DNA of 40,424 nt from JBNAVY01 sp049700195 (GCA_049700195.1 JBNAVY010000019.1:1-40424); one strand, 5' to 3'; positions 32,425 through 40,346 are shown, counted from the stretch's first letter. The notes: generated by a model from the sequence alone, not told the origin. Translations and numbers: made by a program.

Positions 32425-32451
32425 ATATCGGCATTAGAATTGAAAAGTTTA
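32425..32451 (-). promoter_or_regulatory. Perfect sigma-28 promoter of flgM operon
   Basis: On the minus strand TAAA (32451-32448), exactly 15 bases, then GCCGATAT (32432-32425), an exact consensus match. It lies between the yvyF-like gene stop and flgM, so flgM-flgN-flgK-flgL and downstream genes have a promoter separate from comF. Confidence 0.92.
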
Positions 32452-32456
32452 ACACA

Positions 32457-32861
32457 CTACTTATTACCTTTAGTTCTATCATGAAGATAAAGTCTATCAG
32501 ATTTATTTTTGTCTGTTTCAAACTTTTCAAGACCTCTCCTTAAATCTTTTTCCATATCATTTTTGCATTCATCACAAAAACGTCCTGTAAGTATTGGCTT
32601 GCCACACCTTTCACATGTGAGAGGAATATTGGAATTATTTGCATTTAATATAAGTCTTCCTTCTTTTAAAAAGTCCATAATACGTTTTGTAGATATTTGT
32701 GTTTCCCTTGAAATTTCTATCATAGTAGCATTTGGATGTGATTCAATATAGTCGCGCAATTTAAGAAAATCCTCTTCATCCTGTCTATAACACTCTGGAC
32801 ATAAATCAAATCCAGTATATGTATATAACCTGCCACATCTTTTGCAATTTTTAACATTCAT
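32457..32861 (-). CDS. YvyF-like flagellar operon zinc-finger protein
   Basis: This is a 134-residue protein. The start MNVKNCKRCGRLYTYTGFDLCPEC at 32861 fits the family and has GGAGAGAA upstream. An ATG at 32882 would add seven residues. It has two zinc ribbons: CKRC with CPEC (about 6-28) and CERCGKPI with CDEC (about 82-99). Between them is a helix-turn-helix-like stretch (NATMIEISRETQISTKRIMDFLKEGRL). The C-terminus is charged. This is the TIGR03826/YvyF family, found between comFC and flgM, and its function is not established. The layout suggests a nucleic-acid-binding regulator. Confidence 0.88.
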   Translation of the reverse strand: MNVKNCKRCGRLYTYTGFDLCPECYRQDEEDFLKLRDYIESHPNATMIEISRETQISTKRIMDFLKEGRLILNANNSNIPLTCERCGKPILTGRFCDECKNDMEKDLRRGLEKFETDKNKSDRLYLHDRTKGNK

Positions 32862-32913
32862 TTTAATTCTCTCCTTCTCCAAAATAAAAATTTATAACAT
32901 CTTATATTTCTTA

Positions 32914-33600
32914 TCAGTTTTTACCTCTTGCTATAGTAGCAACATATATATCTTCTGCACCATATTCTTTTAAAACCCTTGCACACTCATCAAGGGTTGC
33001 TCCTGTTGTAATAACATCATCTATTAAAAGTATTTTTTTGTTTTCAACAGCATTTTTATAAGTAACATTAAAAGCACCTTTTACATTTTTAATCCTTTCT
33101 TCTCTATGAAGATCTGTCTGAGTGGGAGTATTTCTAATACGTCTTAGAGCTTTTGACATCAAAATATCTAATTTATATGAAATTTCTCGTGCTAATAGTT
33201 CAGACTGGTTATATCCTCTTTCATCAAGTTTTGCTTTATGAAGCGGTACAGGTATTATAAGATCTATTGGCCAATTTTCTTCCTCTATAACTTCTTTTAT
33301 ATATTGTGCAAAAAAATCTGCTAGATCTCTCTCTTTAAAATATTTGAAACGTGCTATAAGATCTTTAATTACACCTTTATATTCAAAAACACTACGATTT
33401 TTCTTGAATATATGTCCATAGGAATTGCAATCACTACATATGCCTTTATTTTCTATGGGTTTTCCACATATATTGCATATATTACCATGAATAAATTCCA
33501 ATTTATGTTCACAGTTTTCACATAAATAACCCGATTTTATATTTTCACCACATATAATACAAGTCGTTTTAGGGGGAAAAAGTAAATCAAGAAAAATCAT
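32914..33600 (-). CDS. comF: ComF family phosphoribosyltransferase-like protein
   Basis: This is a 228-residue protein, cytoplasmic. The N-terminus has zinc-finger cysteines (CIICGENI, CENC, CNICGKPI, CSDC; about 14-58). The rest is a type I phosphoribosyltransferase fold with the PRPP-binding loop ILLIDDVITTGATLDECARVLK near 190-211 and the RGYNQSELLAREI motif near 130. In naturally competent bacteria ComFC/ComF is needed for DNA uptake and probably acts on the incoming single strand. AAGGAGC is 12 bases from the ATG. It keeps the comFC-yvyF-flgM order of B. subtilis, but the helicase gene upstream is recD2, not comFA. Confidence 0.95.
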   Translation of the reverse strand: MIFLDLLFPPKTTCIICGENIKSGYLCENCEHKLEFIHGNICNICGKPIENKGICSDCNSYGHIFKKNRSVFEYKGVIKDLIARFKYFKERDLADFFAQYIKEVIEEENWPIDLIIPVPLHKAKLDERGYNQSELLAREISYKLDILMSKALRRIRNTPTQTDLHREERIKNVKGAFNVTYKNAVENKKILLIDDVITTGATLDECARVLKEYGAEDIYVATIARGKN

Positions 33601-33652
33601 AATTTTTTCAGCTCCTTGAGCCTTACCTAATATTCTTTCCTATTTAATATAT

Positions 33653-33678
33653 ATATCGTCAGATTAAAATTAAAGTTA
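33653..33678 (-). promoter_or_regulatory. Possible sigma-28 promoter of comF
   Basis: On the minus strand TAAC (33678-33675), 14 bases, then GACGATAT (33660-33653). The -10 differs at one base from GCCGATAT, but the -35 has one mismatch and the spacer is one base short, so this is weaker than the other three. Confidence 0.4.
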
Positions 33679-33698
33679 ATTGTTAATATTATAATTTT

Positions 33699-35921
33699 TC
33701 AAATACTTTTTCCCTTTTCTAAATAGGTTAATGCTTTTTTCAGGCGAAAAATAAGTCCTGAATACCTTTTTGATATTCTATTGTTGTCAACCATAAGTTT
33801 TAAATATTTTTCCTGACCTACTAATATTACAAGCTTTTTAGCTCTTGTAACTGCAGTATATAATAAATTCCTTGTTAAAAGTACTTGAGGTCCAAATGTG
33901 ACAGGCATTATCATCACAGGAAATTCACTGCCCTGACTTTTATGAACAGTTATAGAATATGATAAATTTAATTCATCAAGATCAGCAAAATCATAATCAA
34001 CATATTTCTCATCATCAAAATATACTCTAAGCTTTGAAGTTTCATTATCTATAGAAGTTATTAATCCTATGTCTCCGTTAAAAATTCCTTCCCCTTCTTC
34101 GTCTGCTTTTTTCCATTTAATTTTATAATTATTTTTTATCTGCATTACTTTATCGCCAACTCTAAAAATAAAATCTCCATGGGATTTTTCTCTTTTCTCT
34201 TTAGTTTTTGGATTCAGAACTTTTTGAATTTCTAAATTTAAATTATTAACACCTATTATGCCTTTTCTCATTGGTGTTAAAACTTGTATGTCCTTTATAG
34301 GATCATAACCATACCTTTGCGGTAGTCTTATCTTTATAAGGTCTAGAATTATATCTAAAATTTCTTCTTGAGAATCAGCATTTATAAAGAAAAAATCATT
34401 TTCCTTATCATTGTATGTAGGATATTCTCCATTATTTATTTTGTGTGCATTTAGAACAATAAGGCTTTGTTTCTTCTGCCTGAAAATATCTTTTAACTTT
34501 ATCACATTTACAATACCACTTTCTACTATGTCTTTTAAAACATTTCCAGCACCAACAGATGGCAGTTGATCAGAATCACCTACTAGAATAAGTTTTGAGC
34601 CCTCAGGTATTGCTTTTAAAAGAGCGTTCATTAAAAGTATGTCTATCATAGATGCTTCATCAACAATTATAACATCGTATTGTAACGGATCTTTTTCATT
34701 TTTTTTAAATCCCTTTCCCTCTTCTTCAGTATAAGAATACTCTAAAAGACGATGTATTGTTTTTGCTTCTCTGCCTGTTGCTTCAGTTATTCGTTTAGAG
34801 GCTCTACCTGTAGGAGCAGTAAGTGCAACTGTTTTACCTCTCCTTTCAAACATTTTTATTATAGAATTTATAACAGTTGTTTTCCCCGTTCCAGGACCCC
34901 CAGTTATTACTAAAACTGAGTTTCTTACTGATTGTTCTATGGCAGCTTTCTGCCTTTCTGCAAGTATTATACCTTCTTCTTTTTCTATATCATGTATTTC
35001 TTCTAATAAGTCAATATCAAAGTTTTCACTCTCCATTAAAGCCATTTTAAATAGTCTTTCGGCGGTATTTGCTTCAGCAACATAATAAGGTAAATAATAA
35101 ACTGCTGTAATTTTATCTTCAAAATTATCAATGTAAATTTTATTACTTTGTACTAATAATACCAAGGAATCTTCAATATCATCTTCTTTAACACTTAGAA
35201 GTTGTGCAGCTTCTTTTTTAAGCAAATCCTTTGGTATATATGTATGCCCGTTTGCTGCATACTGCATCAGAACATATCTTGTACCCGATGAAATACGATA
35301 AGATGAATTCATATCTATGCCTAAACTCCATGCAATTTTATCTGCTGTTTTAAAACCTATACCAAAGATATCCTCAGCTAATCTGTATGGATTCTGTTTT
35401 ATAAGTTCAATAGCTGCACTACCATATTCTTTGTAAATTTTTATAGCATTTATAGAAGATATTCCATAACTTTGTAAAAATATAATTATTTCTTTTATGC
35501 CTTTTTGCAATTCTAAAGCTTCTGAAATTTTGGTTATTTTTTCTTCGCTCATTCCTTTTATCTCTTTTAGTCTTTCTGGATTCATTTCAATTATATTCAA
35601 AGAATCTATTCCAAACTTCTTGACAATTTTTTTTGCTGTTGCAGGACCTACGCCCGGAATTAATCCTGAAGAAAGAAACTTCTCAATCCCATTTAATGTT
35701 GCCGGAACAAGGGTTTCATAAGATATAACCTTTATTTGTTGACCATAATCAGGATGTTCTATCCATTCACCATGTATTTTTAAAGTTTCTCCTATATTTA
35801 CAAAAGGCATATAACCAACAGCAGTAAACAGTAAATTTTCTGTACTGAATTCAACAACTGCATATCCATTCTGTTCATTTTTAAATATAATTTCTTCAAC
35901 AGTTCCTTCAATATCAACCAT
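33699..35921 (-). CDS. recD2: RecD2-type DNA helicase
   Basis: This is a 740-residue superfamily 1B helicase of the RecD2 class, found without RecBC. The N-terminal OB-like and helix-hairpin-helix region has LIPGVGPATAKKIVKKFG near 90-107 and FGIGFKTADKIAWSLG near 185. The motor core has Walker A ITGGPGTGKTTV near 340, DEASMID near 425, GDSDQLPSVG near 450, and the C-terminal LSYSITVHKSQGSEFP and LLYTAVTRAKK. The enzyme unwinds DNA 5' to 3' and is linked to repair and replication-fork handling. AGGAG precedes the ATG at 35921. The AT-rich 200 bases upstream hold no convincing promoter. Confidence 0.95.
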   Translation of the reverse strand: MVDIEGTVEEIIFKNEQNGYAVVEFSTENLLFTAVGYMPFVNIGETLKIHGEWIEHPDYGQQIKVISYETLVPATLNGIEKFLSSGLIPGVGPATAKKIVKKFGIDSLNIIEMNPERLKEIKGMSEEKITKISEALELQKGIKEIIIFLQSYGISSINAIKIYKEYGSAAIELIKQNPYRLAEDIFGIGFKTADKIAWSLGIDMNSSYRISSGTRYVLMQYAANGHTYIPKDLLKKEAAQLLSVKEDDIEDSLVLLVQSNKIYIDNFEDKITAVYYLPYYVAEANTAERLFKMALMESENFDIDLLEEIHDIEKEEGIILAERQKAAIEQSVRNSVLVITGGPGTGKTTVINSIIKMFERRGKTVALTAPTGRASKRITEATGREAKTIHRLLEYSYTEEEGKGFKKNEKDPLQYDVIIVDEASMIDILLMNALLKAIPEGSKLILVGDSDQLPSVGAGNVLKDIVESGIVNVIKLKDIFRQKKQSLIVLNAHKINNGEYPTYNDKENDFFFINADSQEEILDIILDLIKIRLPQRYGYDPIKDIQVLTPMRKGIIGVNNLNLEIQKVLNPKTKEKREKSHGDFIFRVGDKVMQIKNNYKIKWKKADEEGEGIFNGDIGLITSIDNETSKLRVYFDDEKYVDYDFADLDELNLSYSITVHKSQGSEFPVMIMPVTFGPQVLLTRNLLYTAVTRAKKLVILVGQEKYLKLMVDNNRISKRYSGLIFRLKKALTYLEKGKSI

Positions 35922-36121
35922 AACATTTCTCCTGATTCTAAATACTTTTTATAAGTATATTTTATATCATTTTATAAATTTATTGAAGTTATTTATAAAA
36001 ATTTTGAATCTTTAAAGTAAATTATATTTGTATTTTATTGTTTTTATATTATAATGTTAATAGCGAAGCGTTTTCATTAATTTTTTTACAAACAGGCATA
36101 TATAAAAATAAAACAAATGCC

Positions 36122-36147
36122 AAAAGCTCGGGGTTTCCCGAGCTTTT
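36122..36147. terminator. metK terminator
   Basis: AAAAGCTCGGG (36122-36132) pairs with CCCGAGCTTTT (36137-36147), loop GTTT. It is a textbook stem, with A and T runs on both flanks so it can act in both directions, though only metK needs it here. Confidence 0.9.
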
Positions 36148-36158
36148 AAAAATAAATA

Positions 36159-37340
36159 TTATATATATTTTTTTAATAATTCTACTTTGTCTGTTTTTTC
36201 CCAGGGCAAGTCTAAATCCATTCTTCCAAAATGTCCATATGAAGCAACCTGTCTATAAATAGGCCTTCTTAAATTAAGATCCCTTATTATAGCAGCTGGT
36301 CTTAAATCGAATACTTTTTTTACAATATCAGAAATCTTATCATCAGATATGATACCTGTTCCAAAAGTATCTACATTTACTTCTAAAGGTGTGGCAACCC
36401 CAATAGCATATGCAAGCTGAACTTCACATCTTCTTGCAAGCCCTGATGCTACAATGTTTTTAGCAACATATCTTGCAGCATAACTTGCAGACCTGTCAAC
36501 TTTTGTAGGATCTTTACCAGAAAAAGCACCACCGCCGTGTCTTGCATAACCTCCATAAGTGTCAACAATTATTTTTCTCCCTGTTAGACCACTGTCACCC
36601 TGAGGTCCTCCTACAACAAAACGTCCGGTAGGATTGATGTAAATTTTTGTATCTTTGTCTATCATTTTTTCCGGCACAATAGGTTTAATAACATATTCTA
36701 TCATATCATTTTCTATAGTATCATGGCTAACTTCAGGTGCATGCTGTGTAGATATAACTATTGAATCTACTCTAACAGGTTTATCATCTTCATATTCTAC
36801 AGTAACTTGTGTTTTCCCATCAGGTCGTAGATATTCTAATGTTCCATTTTTTCTTATTTCAGCTAATTTTCTTGAAAGTTTATGAGCTAAAGATATAGGC
36901 ATTGGCATTAATTCATCAGTTTCATCACAGGCATATCCAAACATCATTCCCTGATCCCCAGCTCCTAAAGCATCTATTTGATTGTCTGAAAGAATACCTT
37001 TTTTTGCTTCTAAAGCTTTATCAACTCCAAGTGCTATATCCGGAGATTGTTCATCAATTGATGTTAATACAGCACATGTATCTGCATCAAAACCATATTT
37101 TGCCCTGGTATAACCTATTTCTTCAACTACTTTTCTAGCTATTTTAGGAATATCAACATAACATTTAGTTGATATCTCACCCATTACCATAACCATCCCA
37201 GTAGTTACAGCTGTTTCACATGCAACTCTAGCATAAGGATCTTCTTTTAAAATTTCATCAACTATTGCATCAGAAATTTGATCACAAATTTTATCAGGAT
37301 GCCCTTCTGTTACTGATTCAGATGTAAATAATTTACGCAT
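36159..37340 (-). CDS. metK: S-adenosylmethionine synthetase
   Basis: This is a 393-residue enzyme, usual length, making S-adenosylmethionine from methionine and ATP. The motifs are intact: TEGHPDKICDQISDAIVD (about 10-27), GAGDQGMMFGYA near 120, GGPQGDSGLTGRKIIVDTYGG near 242, GGGAFSGKDPTKVDRSAAY-like near 269, and DLPWEKTD near the C-terminus. The AAGGAGG site lies about 14 bases from the ATG, a long spacer, with no alternative in-frame start nearer. The leader carries a SAM-I riboswitch with a terminator, so the gene is shut down by its own product. Confidence 0.98.
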   Translation of the reverse strand: MRKLFTSESVTEGHPDKICDQISDAIVDEILKEDPYARVACETAVTTGMVMVMGEISTKCYVDIPKIARKVVEEIGYTRAKYGFDADTCAVLTSIDEQSPDIALGVDKALEAKKGILSDNQIDALGAGDQGMMFGYACDETDELMPMPISLAHKLSRKLAEIRKNGTLEYLRPDGKTQVTVEYEDDKPVRVDSIVISTQHAPEVSHDTIENDMIEYVIKPIVPEKMIDKDTKIYINPTGRFVVGGPQGDSGLTGRKIIVDTYGGYARHGGGAFSGKDPTKVDRSASYAARYVAKNIVASGLARRCEVQLAYAIGVATPLEVNVDTFGTGIISDDKISDIVKKVFDLRPAAIIRDLNLRRPIYRQVASYGHFGRMDLDLPWEKTDKVELLKKYI

Positions 37341-37365
37341 TTTTTATCTTTTTTCCTCCTTAAAA

Positions 37366-37501
37366 CAAAATAAAACCCCTTCCAAAAGAAGAGGACATAC
37401 TCCCTCATCTTTCAGAAGCTAACTTCTGAGAGAATTAGCACCTTGTCCATTGACAGGTTGCTGGGCTTCACAGGGCTCTTCCCTCCACCTCTCTTGATAA
37501 G
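37366..37501 (-). promoter_or_regulatory. SAM-I (S-box) riboswitch with terminator
   Basis: The aptamer runs 37501-37404 on the minus strand. P1 is CTTATC with GATGAG. Conserved parts are CAAGAGAGGTGGAGGGA, then GCCCTGTGAAGCCCAGCAACC, and GGTGCTAATTCT, all typical S-box landmarks. Downstream, GAAGAGG (37388-37394) pairs with CCCCTTC (37376-37382) to form a terminator followed by TTTTATTTT (37375-37366). High SAM is expected to favour the terminator. Confidence 0.97.
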
Positions 37502-37526
37502 AGCTTATTATCTAGTTACTGATGTA

Positions 37527-37555
37527 AATATAACACAATTATTTTAACATGTCAA
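37527..37555 (-). promoter_or_regulatory. Sigma-A promoter of the metK transcript
   Basis: On the minus strand TTGACA (37555-37550), 17 bases, TATATT (37532-37527). It is about 25 bases ahead of the riboswitch aptamer. Confidence 0.85.
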
Positions 37556-37611
37556 TTATTTTTATATGCGATATTTGTTTATAATTATAATAATATGTTA
37601 TAGCACGAAAA

Positions 37612-37638
37612 TAGGAAGCATAAAATTTATGCTTCCTA
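37612..37638 (-). terminator. Rubrerythrin gene terminator
   Basis: TAGGAAGCATAAA (37612-37624) pairs with TTTATGCTTCCTA (37626-37638). The minus strand continues TTTTCG. It is stable apart from the AT-rich top. Confidence 0.8.
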
Positions 37639-37651
37639 CTTTGCAGATAAA

Positions 37652-38155
37652 TTAAAATGCAACAAATTTGCTTCCTGGTACTCCACAAACAGGACACTTT
37701 TCAGGTAATACATCAACAGATGTATAACCACAGACAGGACATATGTAAACTTTTGAAATTTTAATGTCTTCTCCTTTTAGTGCTGCTTCTTTAGCATCAG
37801 AGTAGAGTTTAGCATGTATTTTTTCTGCTTCAATAGCATAGTGAATGCTTTTTTTAGCTCCATCTTCATCTTGAAGTTCTGCAACAGCGTTATAAGCTGG
37901 ATACATTTCCTCTACTTCAAAAGTCTCTCCTTCAATAGCTTTTTCCAGATTGTCAACTGTATTCCCTACTTCTCCAAGAGTTTTATAATGATTTGTAGCA
38001 TGAACAAGTTCTGCAAAAGATATTGCTCTAAAAAGCTTTGCAATATTCTGCTTCCCTTCTTTTTCTGCAACATCAGCAAAAATCTGATACCTCATATGTG
38101 CTTGGCTTTCACCAGAATATGCTCCATTTAAGTTCTGTTTTGTCATTTCTTTCAT
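37652..38155 (-). CDS. rbr: Rubrerythrin
   Basis: This is a 167-residue protein. Residues 1-130 form the ferritin-like four-helix bundle with di-iron ligands: Glu16, the ExxH motif Glu49-His52, and the second ExxH Glu111-His114. Residues 135-167 are a rubredoxin-like Fe(Cys)4 site with Cys139, Cys142, Cys154 and Cys157. The order and spacing match the reverse-type linker of common rubrerythrins. It reduces hydrogen peroxide in anaerobes. AAGGAGG precedes the ATG at 38155. A strong promoter and an AT-rich inverted repeat lie upstream. Confidence 0.96.
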   Translation of the reverse strand: MKEMTKQNLNGAYSGESQAHMRYQIFADVAEKEGKQNIAKLFRAISFAELVHATNHYKTLGEVGNTVDNLEKAIEGETFEVEEMYPAYNAVAELQDEDGAKKSIHYAIEAEKIHAKLYSDAKEAALKGEDIKISKVYICPVCGYTSVDVLPEKCPVCGVPGSKFVAF

Positions 38156-38186
38156 TATAATTCCTCCTTAATTTCTTAAATATTTT

Positions 38187-38203
38187 TTATTAATTGATAA
38201 TAA
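38187..38203 (-). promoter_or_regulatory. AT-rich inverted repeat in the rubrerythrin leader, possible operator
   Basis: TTATTA and TAATAA flank a five-base centre at 38187-38203, about 10-25 bases after the expected transcription start. It resembles a PerR/Fur-like operator in composition but is not an exact PerR box, and such repeats occur by chance in AT-rich DNA. Confidence 0.3.
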
Positions 38204-38220
38204 TTTTCTAATTATCTATT

Positions 38221-38248
38221 ATTATACTACATTATTTTTTTGTGTCAA
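38221..38248 (-). promoter_or_regulatory. Sigma-A promoter of rubrerythrin gene
   Basis: On the minus strand TTGACA (38248-38243), a 16-base spacer and TATAAT (38226-38221). Both hexamers are exact consensus, so basal strength should be high. Confidence 0.85.
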
Positions 38249-38270
38249 TAAAATATAATACATCTTATAT

Positions 38271-38295
38271 AAAATAAAAAAGACCAAAAGGTCTT
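38271..38295 (-). terminator. tRNA-Tyr terminator
   Basis: AAGACC (38280-38285) pairs with GGTCTT (38290-38295), loop AAAA. The minus-strand tail is TTTTATTTT. It lies five bases beyond the tRNA 3' end. Confidence 0.85.
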
Positions 38296-38300
38296 ATAAA

Positions 38301-38385
38301 TGGTGGAGGGAGATGGATTCGAACCATCGAAGGCATCGCCAACAGATTTACAGTCTGCCCCCTTTAGCCCCTTGGGTATCCCTCC
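38301..38385 (-). tRNA. tRNA-Tyr (anticodon GTA)
   Basis: This is an 85-base class II tRNA including an encoded CCA. The acceptor GGAGGGA (38385-38379) pairs with TCCCTCC, discriminator A, CCA at 38303-38301. The anticodon loop CTGTAAA gives GTA. The long variable arm suits tyrosine. The T arm GGTTCGAATCC is standard. It is monocistronic with its own promoter and terminator, divergent from exoA. Confidence 0.97.
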
Positions 38386-38463
38386 ATATTTATTTATTTT
38401 CAAAAAAAGCAATAAAAAAAACACTGCAAAAGTCAGATTATTTAACTCATAACTACGAGTCTA

Positions 38464-38492
38464 ATTTTAGCATATTGATAGAGTTTTGTAAA
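38464..38492 (-). promoter_or_regulatory. tRNA-Tyr promoter
   Basis: On the minus strand TTTACA (38492-38487), 17 bases, TAAAAT (38469-38464). It leaves a leader of about 70 bases before the mature tRNA. Confidence 0.65.
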
Positions 38493-38605
38493 GTGGTTTC
38501 TAAAAAGTTTTTTATAATTTTATTTTGTTTTTAATTAGTTTTTTAATATGTTAATATATAATTAAAGTAGTAATCATAAGTTTTAACAATAATAGGAGGA
38601 ATATT

Positions 38606-39373
38606 ATGAAATTAGTTACATGGAATGTAAATGGATTAAGAGCTTGTGTCCAAAAAGGCTTTATAGATTTTTTTAATGAAATCAATGCAGATATCTTTTC
38701 AATTCAGGAAACTAAACTTCAAAAAGGCCAGATTGACTTAGAATTTAATAATTATTATAGTTATTGGAATTATGCAGAAAAAAAAGCCTATTCAGGAACA
38801 GCAGTTTTTACAAAGTATAAACCTATATCTGTTTCATATGGTATTGACCAAGAAAAACATGATTCAGAAGGCCGTGTCATTACACTTGAATATGATAAAT
38901 TTTATTTAGTTAATGTTTATACTCCAAATTCTCAAAGAGAACTTGCAAGACTTTCTTATAGGATGGAATGGGAAGATGATTTTAAAAAATTTTTATCTAA
39001 ATTAAATTCTGTAAAACCAATAATTTTATGTGGTGATTTAAATGTTGCTCATCAGGAAATAGATATAAAAAACCCATCTGCTAATAGAAAAAATGCTGGT
39101 TTTACAGATGAAGAAAGAGAAAAAATTACTACATTATTAAATTCAGGATATATTGACACTTTCAGATATTTTTACCCGGATAAAAAAGATGCTTATACAT
39201 GGTGGTCTTATATGCATAAATCACGAGAAAAAAACATAGGTTGGAGAATTGATTATTTTATTGTATCTGAACGCATTAAAAATTTACTAATTGATGTAAA
39301 AATACATTCTGAAATTACAGGAAGCGATCACTGTCCAGTATCTTTAGAAGTAAAAGATGAATTAATTCATTAG
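38606..39373 (+). CDS. exoA: Exodeoxyribonuclease III / AP endonuclease
   Basis: This is a 255-residue enzyme of the Xth/ExoA family. Catalytic residues are visible: Asn7 in WNVNGLR, Glu35 in IQETKLQ, the GDLNVAH motif near 142-148, and the terminal GSDHCPV near 240 with the catalytic Asp-His. It cuts the backbone at abasic sites and removes 3' blocks in base excision repair. ATAGGAGG precedes the ATG at 38606. It is the only plus-strand gene in this end of the window and meets the ferritin-like gene at a shared palindromic terminator. Confidence 0.97.
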   Translation: MKLVTWNVNGLRACVQKGFIDFFNEINADIFSIQETKLQKGQIDLEFNNYYSYWNYAEKKAYSGTAVFTKYKPISVSYGIDQEKHDSEGRVITLEYDKFYLVNVYTPNSQRELARLSYRMEWEDDFKKFLSKLNSVKPIILCGDLNVAHQEIDIKNPSANRKNAGFTDEEREKITTLLNSGYIDTFRYFYPDKKDAYTWWSYMHKSREKNIGWRIDYFIVSERIKNLLIDVKIHSEITGSDHCPVSLEVKDELIH

Positions 39374-39374
39374 C

Positions 39375-39410
39375 AAAATATACCCCTTCAAATTTGAAGG
39401 GGTATATTTT
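39375..39410. terminator. Perfect 36-base palindromic bidirectional terminator
   Basis: Bases 39375-39410 read the same on both strands, with CCCCTTC and GAAGGGG in the stem and TATTTT tails at both ends. It serves exoA and the convergent ferritin-like gene, overlapping the latter's stop codon by two bases. Confidence 0.9.
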
Positions 39411-39897
39411 AGTATTCTTCTTTTCTTAAACCAAATTCAGGTGATTCAACCCACTCTTCGGCTTTCCTTAAATGATTAATTATTTCATCAAATATTTCAT
39501 AATGCTTTTTTTCTTCTTTTACCAAAAATTCAAAAAGTTTTTTATCTTCATTGTCTATAACTTCAGATAACATTTTTGTATACAAATCAATGCTTTCTTT
39601 TTCTTTTTTAAGAGCTAATTCATACCCATCTATCTGTGTTGGCAATGATTTTATCTGACTTTTAAAATCACTCGCTTTTGCAAAAACATTTTTATATTTT
39701 TCTGTAATTTCACTATCTTTTAAATCATATTTTACCTTTTGCCCCCAATTTTTTAGTATATCAGCATGTTTTTTTTCATCTTTTGCAAGTTCATTGAATA
39801 TCATTTCTAACATATTACCTTTATTCTTTTGTGCTTGTTCTTTATAATACTTTTCACCATCTGTTTCCATATTTATAGCAAAATCTAAAGAATTCAT
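39409..39897 (-). CDS. Rubrerythrin-like ferritin-domain protein without rubredoxin
   Basis: This is a 162-residue protein, predicted four-helix bundle. The ATG at 39897 (MNSLDFAINMETDGEKYYKEQAQ) is preferred, with GGGGTGAT upstream. A frame open to 39942 reads through the previous gene's terminator. Di-iron ligands are suggested by Glu11, ExxH at Glu41-His44 (AKDEKKHADIL) and a second ExxH (VKEEKKHYEIF) near 130. There is no C-terminal rubredoxin. This matches the rubrerythrin-like family often found in anaerobes next to superoxide reductase. It may reduce peroxide or store iron; which is unknown. Confidence 0.86.
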   Translation of the reverse strand: MNSLDFAINMETDGEKYYKEQAQKNKGNMLEMIFNELAKDEKKHADILKNWGQKVKYDLKDSEITEKYKNVFAKASDFKSQIKSLPTQIDGYELALKKEKESIDLYTKMLSEVIDNEDKKLFEFLVKEEKKHYEIFDEIINHLRKAEEWVESPEFGLRKEEY

Positions 39898-39922
39898 TTT
39901 ATCACCCCTTATACTTTTGAAA

Positions 39923-39963
39923 TTAAGGCTTTCATTTCTCAAGTCTTAAAATGAAAGCCTTAA
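39923..39963 (-). terminator. Terminator after superoxide reductase gene
   Basis: A 15-pair stem (39923-39937 with 39949-39963) carries AAGGCTTTCATTT, loop of 11 bases, with TTTC following on the minus strand. The T tract is short, so read-through to the ferritin-like gene is possible. Confidence 0.65.
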
Positions 39964-39974
39964 AAGTGTTACTA

Positions 39975-40346
39975 TTATATTTTTAATTCTTTACTGTTTT
40001 CCCACAAACCATGAATATTACAATAACTCGTAGCATATATTGTACCAGGTTTTTCAACTTTAAACTTTATACTTATATCAGGTTCTGTAAAAACTCCATA
40101 TTCACCATGAGCTGTAAAATTATAACTTCCTAATTCAACAGGAAATTTTTCTCCTTCACCGTGAAAATAAACTTTTATCCAAGCAATATGATGTTCCAAT
40201 GTATTAGGATGAGGAATCTCTTCACCTATATTTACTTTTAATTCAATTACTTCTCCCTTTTTAACATTTTCAGGAACATGTATTACAGGAACGTGTTTTT
40301 CACCTTTCCAATCCCCACTTTGATATAATTCACCAAATTTGTTCAT
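39975..40346 (-). CDS. Superoxide reductase (neelaredoxin type)
   Basis: This is a 123-residue protein with only the catalytic iron domain; the N-terminal desulforedoxin Cys4 site of desulfoferrodoxin is absent. Ligands of the square-pyramidal Fe(His)4Cys centre are visible: His18 in EKHVP (with the conserved Glu16-Lys17), His46 and His52 in HPNTLEHH, Cys109 and His112 in YCNIHGLW. It reduces superoxide to peroxide without releasing oxygen, and the peroxide can be used by the nearby rubrerythrins. AAGGAGGG precedes the ATG at 40346 and overlaps the end of an upstream gene's trailer. Confidence 0.95.
   Translation of the reverse strand: MNKFGELYQSGDWKGEKHVPVIHVPENVKKGEVIELKVNIGEEIPHPNTLEHHIAWIKVYFHGEGEKFPVELGSYNFTAHGEYGVFTEPDISIKFKVEKPGTIYATSYCNIHGLWENSKELKI

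Noticed and set aside
36038..36262. Plus-strand 74-codon frame across the metK terminator
   Set aside because: It reads through a strong hairpin and into the antisense of metK; no initiation signal.
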